Shown in pieces: positions 6,486-12,949 of a stretch of 12,949 bases of DNA (position 1 is the first letter of the stretch; every line of letters begins with the position of its first letter). The notes beneath the pieces were generated by a model. It worked only from the letters and a program-made list of their open reading frames with translations, was not told where the DNA came from and made no database searches. The stretch covers positions 1 through 12,949 of the forward strand of contig JAILBI010000191.1 of assembly GCA_024681175.1 (NCBI GenBank), in the 5' to 3' direction. The position numbers and the translations under genes are program-made. Source of the stretch: Acholeplasmatales bacterium. GTDB lineage: Bacteria; Bacillota_I; Bacilli_A; Acholeplasmatales; Anaeroplasmataceae.

Positions 6486-7850
6486 ATGGCCAAGATGTGG
6501 GCAGGTAGATTTCAAAAAGAAGAAAATAAAGAAGTAAATGATTTCAATTCTTCAATCTCTTTTGATGGAAGAATGTTTGAAAGTGATATAACAGGCTCAA
6601 TTGCACATGCAACAATGCTTGGCCAAAAGGGCATCATAAGTAAGGCTGATTCTAGCCTTATATGTGAGACGCTAGCTGTAATCCTTGAGGATATTAAATC
6701 TGGCAAATTACAATTAGACCCTGAGGCTGAAGACATTCATATGTTTGTTGAGGCTGAGCTTACAAAGCGTATTGGTGAGGTTGGTAAAAGATTACATACT
6801 TCAAGATCAAGAAATGATCAGGTAGCCTTAGATATAAGGATAGAATTAAGAAAAGATATTAAAGAAATAATTGAATTAGCTCAAAAGCTATTAGATACAA
6901 TTATTAATTTAGCAGAAAAGAATAAAGAAACTATTATGCCTGGCTATACTCATTTACAAAGAGCACAGCCTATTACATATGCTAATTATTTATTAGCCTA
7001 TGCCTATATGCTAAAAAGAGATATATCAAGATTTAATGATACATATAAGAGAATGAATTATTCACCACTAGGCGCATGTGCCTTAGCTGGTACTACATAT
7101 GATATAGATCGTAAGATGGTTGCAAAATCATTAAATTTTGATGGTGTTGTTATGAATTCTCTAGATGCAGTATCTGATAGAGATTCAGTTGTTGAGCTTG
7201 CATCAGATATTAGTATTTGTATGATGCATTTATCTAGATTCTCAGAAGAAATAATTTTACATTGCTCTTGGGAATTTAAATTCATTGATTTAGATGATGC
7301 CTATTCAACAGGCTCATCAATCATGCCACAAAAGAAAAATCCTGATATTGCAGAGCTTGTAAGAGGTAAGACAGGAAGAGTTTATGGTGATTTAATTACA
7401 TTATTAACTATGCTTAAGGGCTTACCACTTGCATATAATAAGGATATGCAAGAGGATAAGGAAGCAATATTTGATGCAGTAGATACATTAAAGCAATGCT
7501 TAAGTATTTTCACACCTATGCTTGAAACAATTAAGGTTAATAAAGAAAATATGAGACGTGCTGCAGCAAAGGGATTTATTAATGCAACTGATTTAGCTGA
7601 TTATTTAGTTAAAAAGGGTATGGCATTTAGAGATGCTTATAAGATTTCAGGAACAATAGTTGCATATTGTATCCAAAATAATAAGGTATTAGAAGAATTA
7701 GAATTAGATACATATAAGAATTATTCTAATTTATTTGATAAAGATTTATATGATTATATTAATCTTGAAACATGCACATTTAAAAGAACAAGCCTTGGTG
7801 CATCTGGTATTAAATCAGTTGAAGAACAAATCAAGGATTTAAGGAGCTAA
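6486..7850 (+). CDS. argH: Argininosuccinate lyase
   Basis: The product of 454 residues splits argininosuccinate into arginine and fumarate, the final step. It belongs to the fumarase/aspartase superfamily. The signature GSSIMPQKKNP at 276-286 includes the flexible catalytic-serine loop. H156 in PGYTHLQRAQP is the conserved active-site histidine region, and TSRSRNDQ lies nearer the N-terminus. The frame is open to a GTG at 6477, but the ATG at 6486 is chosen because AAAGGGG (6471-6477) sits 8 bases upstream and would overlap the GTG, and because MAKMWAGRF is the usual beginning. A 21-bp gap separates it from argG. Its TAA is one base before the argC start. Confidence 0.98.
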   Translation: MAKMWAGRFQKEENKEVNDFNSSISFDGRMFESDITGSIAHATMLGQKGIISKADSSLICETLAVILEDIKSGKLQLDPEAEDIHMFVEAELTKRIGEVGKRLHTSRSRNDQVALDIRIELRKDIKEIIELAQKLLDTIINLAEKNKETIMPGYTHLQRAQPITYANYLLAYAYMLKRDISRFNDTYKRMNYSPLGACALAGTTYDIDRKMVAKSLNFDGVVMNSLDAVSDRDSVVELASDISICMMHLSRFSEEIILHCSWEFKFIDLDDAYSTGSSIMPQKKNPDIAELVRGKTGRVYGDLITLLTMLKGLPLAYNKDMQEDKEAIFDAVDTLKQCLSIFTPMLETIKVNKENMRRAAAKGFINATDLADYLVKKGMAFRDAYKISGTIVAYCIQNNKVLEELELDTYKNYSNLFDKDLYDYINLETCTFKRTSLGASGIKSVEEQIKDLRS

Positions 7851-7851
7851 T

Positions 7852-8796
7852 ATGAAATTTAAAGTATTTATTGATGGTGAAAGTGGAACAACAGGCTTAA
7901 GAATTAAAGAACGCTTAAACCGTGATGATATTGAATTATTACAAATTCCATATGAGAAAAGACATGATGAAGAAGAAATAAAAAAATACATCAACGAAAG
8001 TGATGTAACATTCTTATGTCTTCCTGATGATGTTTCAGATGTTCATTATAAATTTAAAACAAATCCTAATACAATATTAATTGATGCTGCAACAGTTCAT
8101 CGCTGTGATGAAATGTTTGCATATGGATTTCCTGAATTATCAGAAGAATTCTTAAATAAAATTAAAAATTCTAAATATATTGCAGTACCAGGCTGTTATG
8201 CATCTGGATTTAATTCACTTGCATATCCATTAGTAAAGCTTGGTGTTGCAAATCCTGATTATCCATTTGCCGCTAATGCAATTTCTGGATATAGTGGTGC
8301 AGGTAAAAAAGGAATCGCTCAATATGAGGATAAGGAAAGAAGTGCTGAATTTGATGCTCCTAGACTTTATGCAATGAGCGAAGCACATAAGCATATGAAG
8401 GAAATGATGTTTATTCCTGGCTTAAAGGAAAAACCTTTATTTGTTCCATTTGTATGTGATTTTTATGAAGGAATGATTGTAAATATTCCTTTATATGTAT
8501 CTAAATTAAATAAAAAGGTAACTCCAAAGGAGCTTCATGATATGTTTGAACAATATTATAAAGGAAGTGCCTTTGTAAAAGTTATGCCTTTTAATGAAAA
8601 AGGAACTGAAGATGGTTTCTTATCAGCTAATAGTATTGCTGGTAAAGATTATTTATGTATTTATGTTTCTGGTAATGATGAAAGAATATTATTAACAGCA
8701 CTATTAGATAATCTTGGAAAAGGTGCATCAGGTGCTGCAATTGAATGTATGAATATTGCACTTGGTCTTGATAGCACTAAAGGACTAAACCTTTAA
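7852..8796 (+). CDS. argC: N-acetyl-gamma-glutamyl-phosphate reductase, apparently type 2
   Basis: The enzyme reduces N-acetylglutamyl phosphate with NADPH to the semialdehyde, the third step toward ornithine. The N-terminal Rossmann fold has the nucleotide motif GESGTTG (residues 9-15), and the catalytic cysteine is C115 in VPGCYASGF. At 314 residues it is shorter than the common argC form (about 345). The N-terminal pattern FIDGESGTTGL...LPDD and the GCYxxGF context resemble the short type 2 reductases, best known to me from proteobacteria. The subtype call is from memory of family sequences. AAGGAG (7841-7846) lies 5 bases before the ATG, inside the argH end. Confidence 0.93.
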   Translation: MKFKVFIDGESGTTGLRIKERLNRDDIELLQIPYEKRHDEEEIKKYINESDVTFLCLPDDVSDVHYKFKTNPNTILIDAATVHRCDEMFAYGFPELSEEFLNKIKNSKYIAVPGCYASGFNSLAYPLVKLGVANPDYPFAANAISGYSGAGKKGIAQYEDKERSAEFDAPRLYAMSEAHKHMKEMMFIPGLKEKPLFVPFVCDFYEGMIVNIPLYVSKLNKKVTPKELHDMFEQYYKGSAFVKVMPFNEKGTEDGFLSANSIAGKDYLCIYVSGNDERILLTALLDNLGKGASGAAIECMNIALGLDSTKGLNL

Positions 8797-8810
8797 TTGG
8801 AGGTATAGAG

Positions 8811-10031
8811 ATGAAAGAAATAAATGGTGGTGTAGTAGCAGCAAAGGGATTCTATGCAAATGGAATAAATGCTGGTATTAGAAAGAAAAATGGAAAAAGA
8901 GATTTAGCTTTAATTTATACAGAAAAGAAAGCAGTAGCTGCAAGCATGTATACCTCTAATAAGGTAAAAAGTGCTCCTATCTATGTTACAAAGGATAATA
9001 TTTCTGATGGCTATGCTCAAGCAGTAATTTGTAATTCAGGTAATGCAAATACTTGTAATGCGGATGGTATTGAAATTGCTACTAAGACTTGTGAGCTTTT
9101 AGCAAAAGAATTAAAAATTAATGCCAAGGATGTAATTGTTGCATCTACAGGTGTAATTGGTATGAGAATGAGTATCGAACCATTTGAAAATGGTATAGCT
9201 GAGCTTGTTAAAGGCTTATCACAAGATAGTACTGCATCAGCAATTGCTGCAGAAGGTATTATGACTACAGATACTAGATTAAAAGAATGTGCTGTAGAAT
9301 TTGTAATTGATGGTAAGACTTGTCACTTAGGTGCAATTACTAAGGGTGCTGGTATGATTATGCCTAATATGGCTACAATGTTATGCTTTGTTACAACAGA
9401 TGTAGCTATTTCAAAGGATATGCTTGATAAAGCATTACATAAGGCAACATCATTATCATTTAATATGTTATCAGTTGATGGTGATACATCAACTAATGAT
9501 ATGGTTTCAGTATTAGCTAATGGCTTAGCTGAAAATAAATTAATTGATTCTGAAAATGCCGATTATAAGATTTTTGAAGAAGCATTAATTCATGTTACAA
9601 AAACTTTAGCTAAGAAGATGGCTAAGGATGGTGAAGGCGCAACAAAATTAATGGTTGTATCTGTTCATAATGCAAAAACTGAAAAGGATGCAAAAATTGT
9701 TGCAAAATCATGCGTATGCTCAAGCTTATTAAAGGCTGCAATGTTTGGTGCTGATGCTAACTGGGGAAGAGTATTATGTGCAATTGGCTACAGTGCTGCA
9801 GATGTAGATGTTAATAAGGTTGAAGTACAATTTAAGTCAGCAAAGGGTACAATTTTGGTTTGCCAAAATGGTGCAGGTGTTGAATTTAGTGAAGAAAAGG
9901 CTAAAGAAATTCTTCTTGAAGATGATATTGAAATATTTATTGATCTTCATGATGGGAAAGGAGAGGCTGAAGCCTTCGGTTGTGATTTAACATATGATTA
10001 TGTAAAAATCAACGGAGATTATAGAAGCTAA
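8811..10031 (+). CDS. argJ: Glutamate N-acetyltransferase / ornithine acetyltransferase (ArgJ)
   Basis: This 406-residue enzyme moves the acetyl group from N-acetylornithine to glutamate, releasing ornithine and regenerating N-acetylglutamate. Bifunctional members can also acetylate glutamate from acetyl-CoA. Family members cut themselves at an Ala-Thr bond, giving two chains with the new N-terminal Thr as nucleophile. Here that is A188-T189 in PNMATML, preceded by KGAGMIMP. The oxyanion-hole pair is T113-G114 in ASTGVIG, and NSGNANTCN is the conserved N-terminal block. GGAGG (8799-8803) is 7 bases upstream, and the gap to argC is 14 bp. With no argA in view, a bifunctional role is likely but not proved by sequence. 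Confidence 0.97.
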   Translation: MKEINGGVVAAKGFYANGINAGIRKKNGKRDLALIYTEKKAVAASMYTSNKVKSAPIYVTKDNISDGYAQAVICNSGNANTCNADGIEIATKTCELLAKELKINAKDVIVASTGVIGMRMSIEPFENGIAELVKGLSQDSTASAIAAEGIMTTDTRLKECAVEFVIDGKTCHLGAITKGAGMIMPNMATMLCFVTTDVAISKDMLDKALHKATSLSFNMLSVDGDTSTNDMVSVLANGLAENKLIDSENADYKIFEEALIHVTKTLAKKMAKDGEGATKLMVVSVHNAKTEKDAKIVAKSCVCSSLLKAAMFGADANWGRVLCAIGYSAADVDVNKVEVQFKSAKGTILVCQNGAGVEFSEEKAKEILLEDDIEIFIDLHDGKGEAEAFGCDLTYDYVKINGDYRS

Positions 10032-10032
10032 T

Positions 10033-10884
10033 ATGATGATAGATTTAAAAGATAGAGCAAAGGTGTTATCTGAAGCACTTCCTTATATATTAAAATATAG
10101 AGATAAAATTGTAGTAGTTAAATATGGTGGAAATGCCATGATTAATGAAGAATTAAAAGAGCTTGTTATGCAAGATATCGTAATGCTTCATTCAGTAGGC
10201 ATTAAGGTTGTTTTAGCTCATGGTGGCGGACCTGAAATTTCAGCAATGCTTAAAAAGATTAACCATGATTCTAAATTTGTAAATGGCTTAAGAGTCACTG
10301 ATGAAGAAACAATTGATGTTGTATTACAAATTTTATCTGGTAAATTAAATAAGAATTTAGTTAAAGAGCTTAATTTAAAGGGTGCAAAGGCTGTAGGCTT
10401 ATCAGGCCTTGATGCAGGTTTAATAAAAGCTGAAAAGATTAATGATGAGCTTGGATATGTTGGTAATATCACTGATATTAATCCAACAATTATCCTTGAT
10501 AATTTAGAAAAAGGATATATTCCTGTAATTTCTACACTTGGTTATGATAATGATGGTAATGTATATAATATTAATGCAGATACAGCAGCATCAAGAATCG
10601 CAGGTGCCCTTGGTGCAGAAAAGTTCATTTTAATGACTGATATCCAAGGTGTTATGAAGGATAAGGATGATCCTAATTCATTAATTAGAAGTATTTATGT
10701 TTCTGATTTAAAGAAATTAGAAAATGAAGGAATTATTGCAGGAGGCATGATACCAAAGGTTGAATGCTGTGTAGATGCAGTAAGAAGAGGCGTTAAAAAC
10801 GTTACTATTATTGACGGTAGAGTTCCTCACTCAATTATTATTGAATTATTAACTGATGAAGGAATTGGTACTGAATTTAAATAA
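10033..10884 (+). CDS. argB: Acetylglutamate kinase
   Basis: The product of 283 residues phosphorylates N-acetylglutamate, the usual control point of the pathway. Amino acid kinase fold: KYGGNAM at 30-36 (lysine for phosphoryl transfer), HGGGP at 63-67, then ADTAASRIA...LMTDIQGV and AGGMIPK. The ~25-residue N-terminal extension with LSEALPYILKY and the C-terminal ELLTDEGIGTEF resemble arginine-inhibited kinases, so allosteric feedback by arginine is a reasonable inference. The start follows the argJ TAA by one base; a second ATG follows immediately (10036). The ribosome site is poor: GGAG at 10014-10017 is 15 bases away and AGAAG at 10023-10027 is weak, which suggests translation is coupled to termination on argJ. 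Confidence 0.97.
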   Translation: MMIDLKDRAKVLSEALPYILKYRDKIVVVKYGGNAMINEELKELVMQDIVMLHSVGIKVVLAHGGGPEISAMLKKINHDSKFVNGLRVTDEETIDVVLQILSGKLNKNLVKELNLKGAKAVGLSGLDAGLIKAEKINDELGYVGNITDINPTIILDNLEKGYIPVISTLGYDNDGNVYNINADTAASRIAGALGAEKFILMTDIQGVMKDKDDPNSLIRSIYVSDLKKLENEGIIAGGMIPKVECCVDAVRRGVKNVTIIDGRVPHSIIIELLTDEGIGTEFK

Positions 10885-10898
10885 AGGAGTGATTTATT

Positions 10899-12086
10899 AT
10901 GAGCGATAATAAAGCAATTGAGATTGTTAAAAATGATAAAGAAAATATTATTAATACTTATAATAGATTTAATGTAGTTATCAAAGAAGGCCATAATGCA
11001 ACTTTTGTTGATTTTGATGGTAAAGAATATATTGATTTCTCATCAGGAATTGGTACTAATTCATTTGGTGCTCAGGATAAGGAATGGGTTGATGCTGTAT
11101 GCGAACAAGCACATAAAATTCAACATACATCAAACCTATATTATAGTGAGCCACAAACAAAGCTTGCAAAGCTTTTATGTGAAAAGACTGGAATGAAAAA
11201 GGTATTCTTTGGAAATTCTGGTGCTGAAGCAAATGAATGTGCAATTAAGACAGCAAGAAAATATTCATTTGATAAATATGGAAAAGGAAGATATGAAATA
11301 ATTACTTTAATTAATTCATTCCATGGAAGAACTATTGCAACATTATCTGCAACAGGACAGGATGTATTCCATAATTATTTCTTCCCATTTGTTGATGGCT
11401 TTAAATATGCAAAAGCAAATGATATTGCTGATCTTGATTCTAAAATATCTGATAAAACATGTGCAATCATGATTGAAACAATTCAAGGTGAAGGTGGTGT
11501 ATTACCACTTGATAAAGAATTTATTAAGCATATTCAAGATGTATGTAAAGAAAAAGATATTTTATTCATTGTTGATGAGGTTCAAACAGGTAACGGAAGA
11601 ACAGGATATTTATATTCATATGAGGAATATGGCGTAAATCCTGATATTGTAACTACAGCTAAGGGTCTTGCAGGTGGTTTACCAATGTGTGCAATCTTAT
11701 TTAATGATAAGACTGAAAAAACATTATCATATGGTGAGCATGGCACAACATTTGGTGGTAACCCAATTTGTGCAGCAGCAGGATATTCTATTATTAAAAG
11801 AATTGATGATAAATTCTTAGCTTCAGTAAAAGAAAAAGGTGAATATATTAAGAATAAGCTTTTAGCTTGCGATAAGATTAAAAGCGTATCTGGTAAGGGT
11901 TTAATGCTTGGTATTGAATTAAATTCAGATAAAACTAGTAAGGAATTAGCTGTTAAATGTATTGAAAATGGTTTAATTATTTTAACTGCTAAAAATAAAT
12001 TAAGATTACTTCCACCTTTAACAATCACAAAAGAAGAAATTGAAAAAGGTTTAAATATCCTATTTAGTGTATTAAAGGAGGCATAA
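10899..12086 (+). CDS. argD: Acetylornithine aminotransferase
   Basis: The 395-residue PLP enzyme transfers an amino group from glutamate to N-acetylglutamate semialdehyde, giving N-acetylornithine. It is a class III aminotransferase: GNSGAEANECAIK from residue 105 binds the cofactor phosphate, D226 in IVDEVQTGNGRTG contacts the pyridine nitrogen, and K255 in TTAKGLAGGLP is the Schiff-base lysine. Class III enzymes overlap in substrate (ornithine or GABA aminotransferases), but position between argB and argF settles the role. AAAGGAG overlaps the end of argB and sits 9 bases before the ATG; the gap to argB is 14 bp. Confidence 0.97.
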   Translation: MSDNKAIEIVKNDKENIINTYNRFNVVIKEGHNATFVDFDGKEYIDFSSGIGTNSFGAQDKEWVDAVCEQAHKIQHTSNLYYSEPQTKLAKLLCEKTGMKKVFFGNSGAEANECAIKTARKYSFDKYGKGRYEIITLINSFHGRTIATLSATGQDVFHNYFFPFVDGFKYAKANDIADLDSKISDKTCAIMIETIQGEGGVLPLDKEFIKHIQDVCKEKDILFIVDEVQTGNGRTGYLYSYEEYGVNPDIVTTAKGLAGGLPMCAILFNDKTEKTLSYGEHGTTFGGNPICAAAGYSIIKRIDDKFLASVKEKGEYIKNKLLACDKIKSVSGKGLMLGIELNSDKTSKELAVKCIENGLIILTAKNKLRLLPPLTITKEEIEKGLNILFSVLKEA

Positions 12087-12087
12087 T

Positions 12088-12949
12088 ATGAAGCATTTAT
12101 TAACATTAGAACAATTATCTAGAAATGAAATACTTGATATTTTAAATTTAGCAGATCAATTAAAATTCCAAAGAAAAAATGGTATTCCTCATCCCCTTTT
12201 AAAGGGTAAAAAGCTTGGAATGATTTTCCAAAAATCATCTACAAGAACTCGTGTATCATTTGAGGTTGGTATTTATGAGCTTGGTGGTACTGGTTTATTC
12301 TTATCATCAAGAGATTTACAAATTGGTCGTGGTGAGCCAGTTGAGGATACTGCAAGAGTATTATCAAGATATCTTGATGGTATTATGATTCGTACATATG
12401 CTCAAAAAGAGGTTGAAGATCTTGCAAGATTTGGCTCAGTTCCAATCATTAATGCATTAACTGATTATTGTCATCCATGTCAGGTATTAGCTGACCTTAT
12501 GACAATAAGAGAAATTAAAGGCTCATTTGATGGCTTAAAGGCATGCTTCATCGGTGATGGTAATAATATGGCAAACTCAGTTATCGTTGGTTGCTTAAGA
12601 GTAGGTATGAAGGTGTCTATTGCATCTCCAAAGGGATATGAGATTTGTGAGCATATTAAGGAATTTACAAAACAATACCCAGGTATGTTTGAAATGACTA
12701 ATGACCCAATGGTTGCTGCAAAGGATGCAGATGTAATTTTCACTGATGTTTGGGCATCAATGGGTGAAGAAGGAGAAGCTGAAATTAGAAGAAAAGCATT
12801 TGAAGGCATATATCAGGTTAATTCAAAAATTATGGATATTGCACATCCAGGATGTATGGTTCAGCATTGTCTTCCTGCCCATCGTGGTGAAGAAATTACA
12901 GCTGATGTATTTGAAGCACATGCAAATGAAATCTTTGAAGAAGCAGAAA
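12088..12949 (+). CDS. argF: Ornithine carbamoyltransferase, 3' end outside window
   Basis: The enzyme makes citrulline from ornithine and carbamoyl phosphate. The first 287 codons are visible and the frame is still open at the window end; family members are about 310 residues, so roughly 20-30 are missing. Carbamoyl-phosphate loop SSTRTR is at 50-55, HPCQ at 129-132, the ornithine-binding loop DVWASMG at 220-226, and HCLP with catalytic C261 at 260-263. These distinguish it from aspartate carbamoyltransferase. Start: AAAGGAGG (12074-12081) 6 bases upstream; the ATG follows the argD TAA by one base. It closes the path between argD/argJ (ornithine) and argG (citrulline use). No carbamoyl-phosphate synthase is seen here. 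Confidence 0.97.
   Translation, partial: MKHLLTLEQLSRNEILDILNLADQLKFQRKNGIPHPLLKGKKLGMIFQKSSTRTRVSFEVGIYELGGTGLFLSSRDLQIGRGEPVEDTARVLSRYLDGIMIRTYAQKEVEDLARFGSVPIINALTDYCHPCQVLADLMTIREIKGSFDGLKACFIGDGNNMANSVIVGCLRVGMKVSIASPKGYEICEHIKEFTKQYPGMFEMTNDPMVAAKDADVIFTDVWASMGEEGEAEIRRKAFEGIYQVNSKIMDIAHPGCMVQHCLPAHRGEEITADVFEAHANEIFEEAE

Noticed and set aside
11582..12106. Minus-strand 174-codon frame opposite argD
   Set aside because: Runs antisense to well-conserved aminotransferase sequence; a typical shadow frame, with no independent signals.
12480..12809. Minus-strand 109-codon frame opposite argF
   Set aside because: Antisense to the HPCQ and ornithine-loop coding region of argF; no start signals or recognisable product.
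1..12949. CRISPR arrays, insertion sequences, tRNA or rRNA genes, phage genes
   Set aside because: No spaced repeats, transposase motifs, cloverleaf sequences or terminal inverted repeats were seen; composition looks uniform across the window.

Overview
This window is AT-rich (roughly 30% GC by eye) and uses the standard genetic code. TAA is the main stop codon, Shine-Dalgarno sites are strong and purine-rich, and a T-box riboswitch is present. All of this points to a low-GC Gram-positive bacterium (Bacillota/Firmicutes). A gut Clostridia or Erysipelotrichia-type host is plausible, but I cannot fix the genus.

Layout. (1) Positions 1-3830, plus strand, hold the 3' end of a probable TetR-type regulator and two overlapping genes for half-transporters, each with an ABC-exporter fold, which look like a heterodimer. 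The array ends in a hairpin terminator (about 3831-3860) shared with the convergent gene hslO. (2) 3853-4722, minus strand, is hslO (Hsp33), a redox-regulated chaperone with all four zinc-binding cysteines. (3) 4723-5228 is a 506-bp non-coding divergent region. It holds a palindromic cre-like site, a strong sigma-A promoter (TTGACA-16-TATAAT), a structured leader segment with mutually exclusive hairpins, and a complete T-box riboswitch. The T-box has a CGC (arginine) specifier, an antiterminator and a terminator. A second promoter-like sequence overlaps the terminator. (4) 5229-12949, plus strand, is an arginine biosynthesis operon in the order argG-argH-argC-argJ-argB-argD-argF, with argF cut by the window end.

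How it works together. ArgJ makes N-acetylglutamate and recycles the acetyl group. ArgB, ArgC and ArgD convert N-acetylglutamate to N-acetylornithine, ArgJ releases ornithine, and ArgF, ArgG and ArgH take it to arginine. No argA or carAB is seen here. Control appears to be layered: uncharged tRNA-Arg sensed by the T-box, and probable arginine feedback on ArgB. There may also be carbon control at the cre-like site, a leader switch upstream of the T-box and a T-box-independent promoter.

The genes themselves are conventional. The most notable points lie in the argG leader: an arginine T-box with no room for Stem II, a duplicated 11-nt piece of the T-box sequence, and a chain of alternating hairpins upstream. 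ArgC also looks like the short type 2 form, which is worth noting in this kind of genome.
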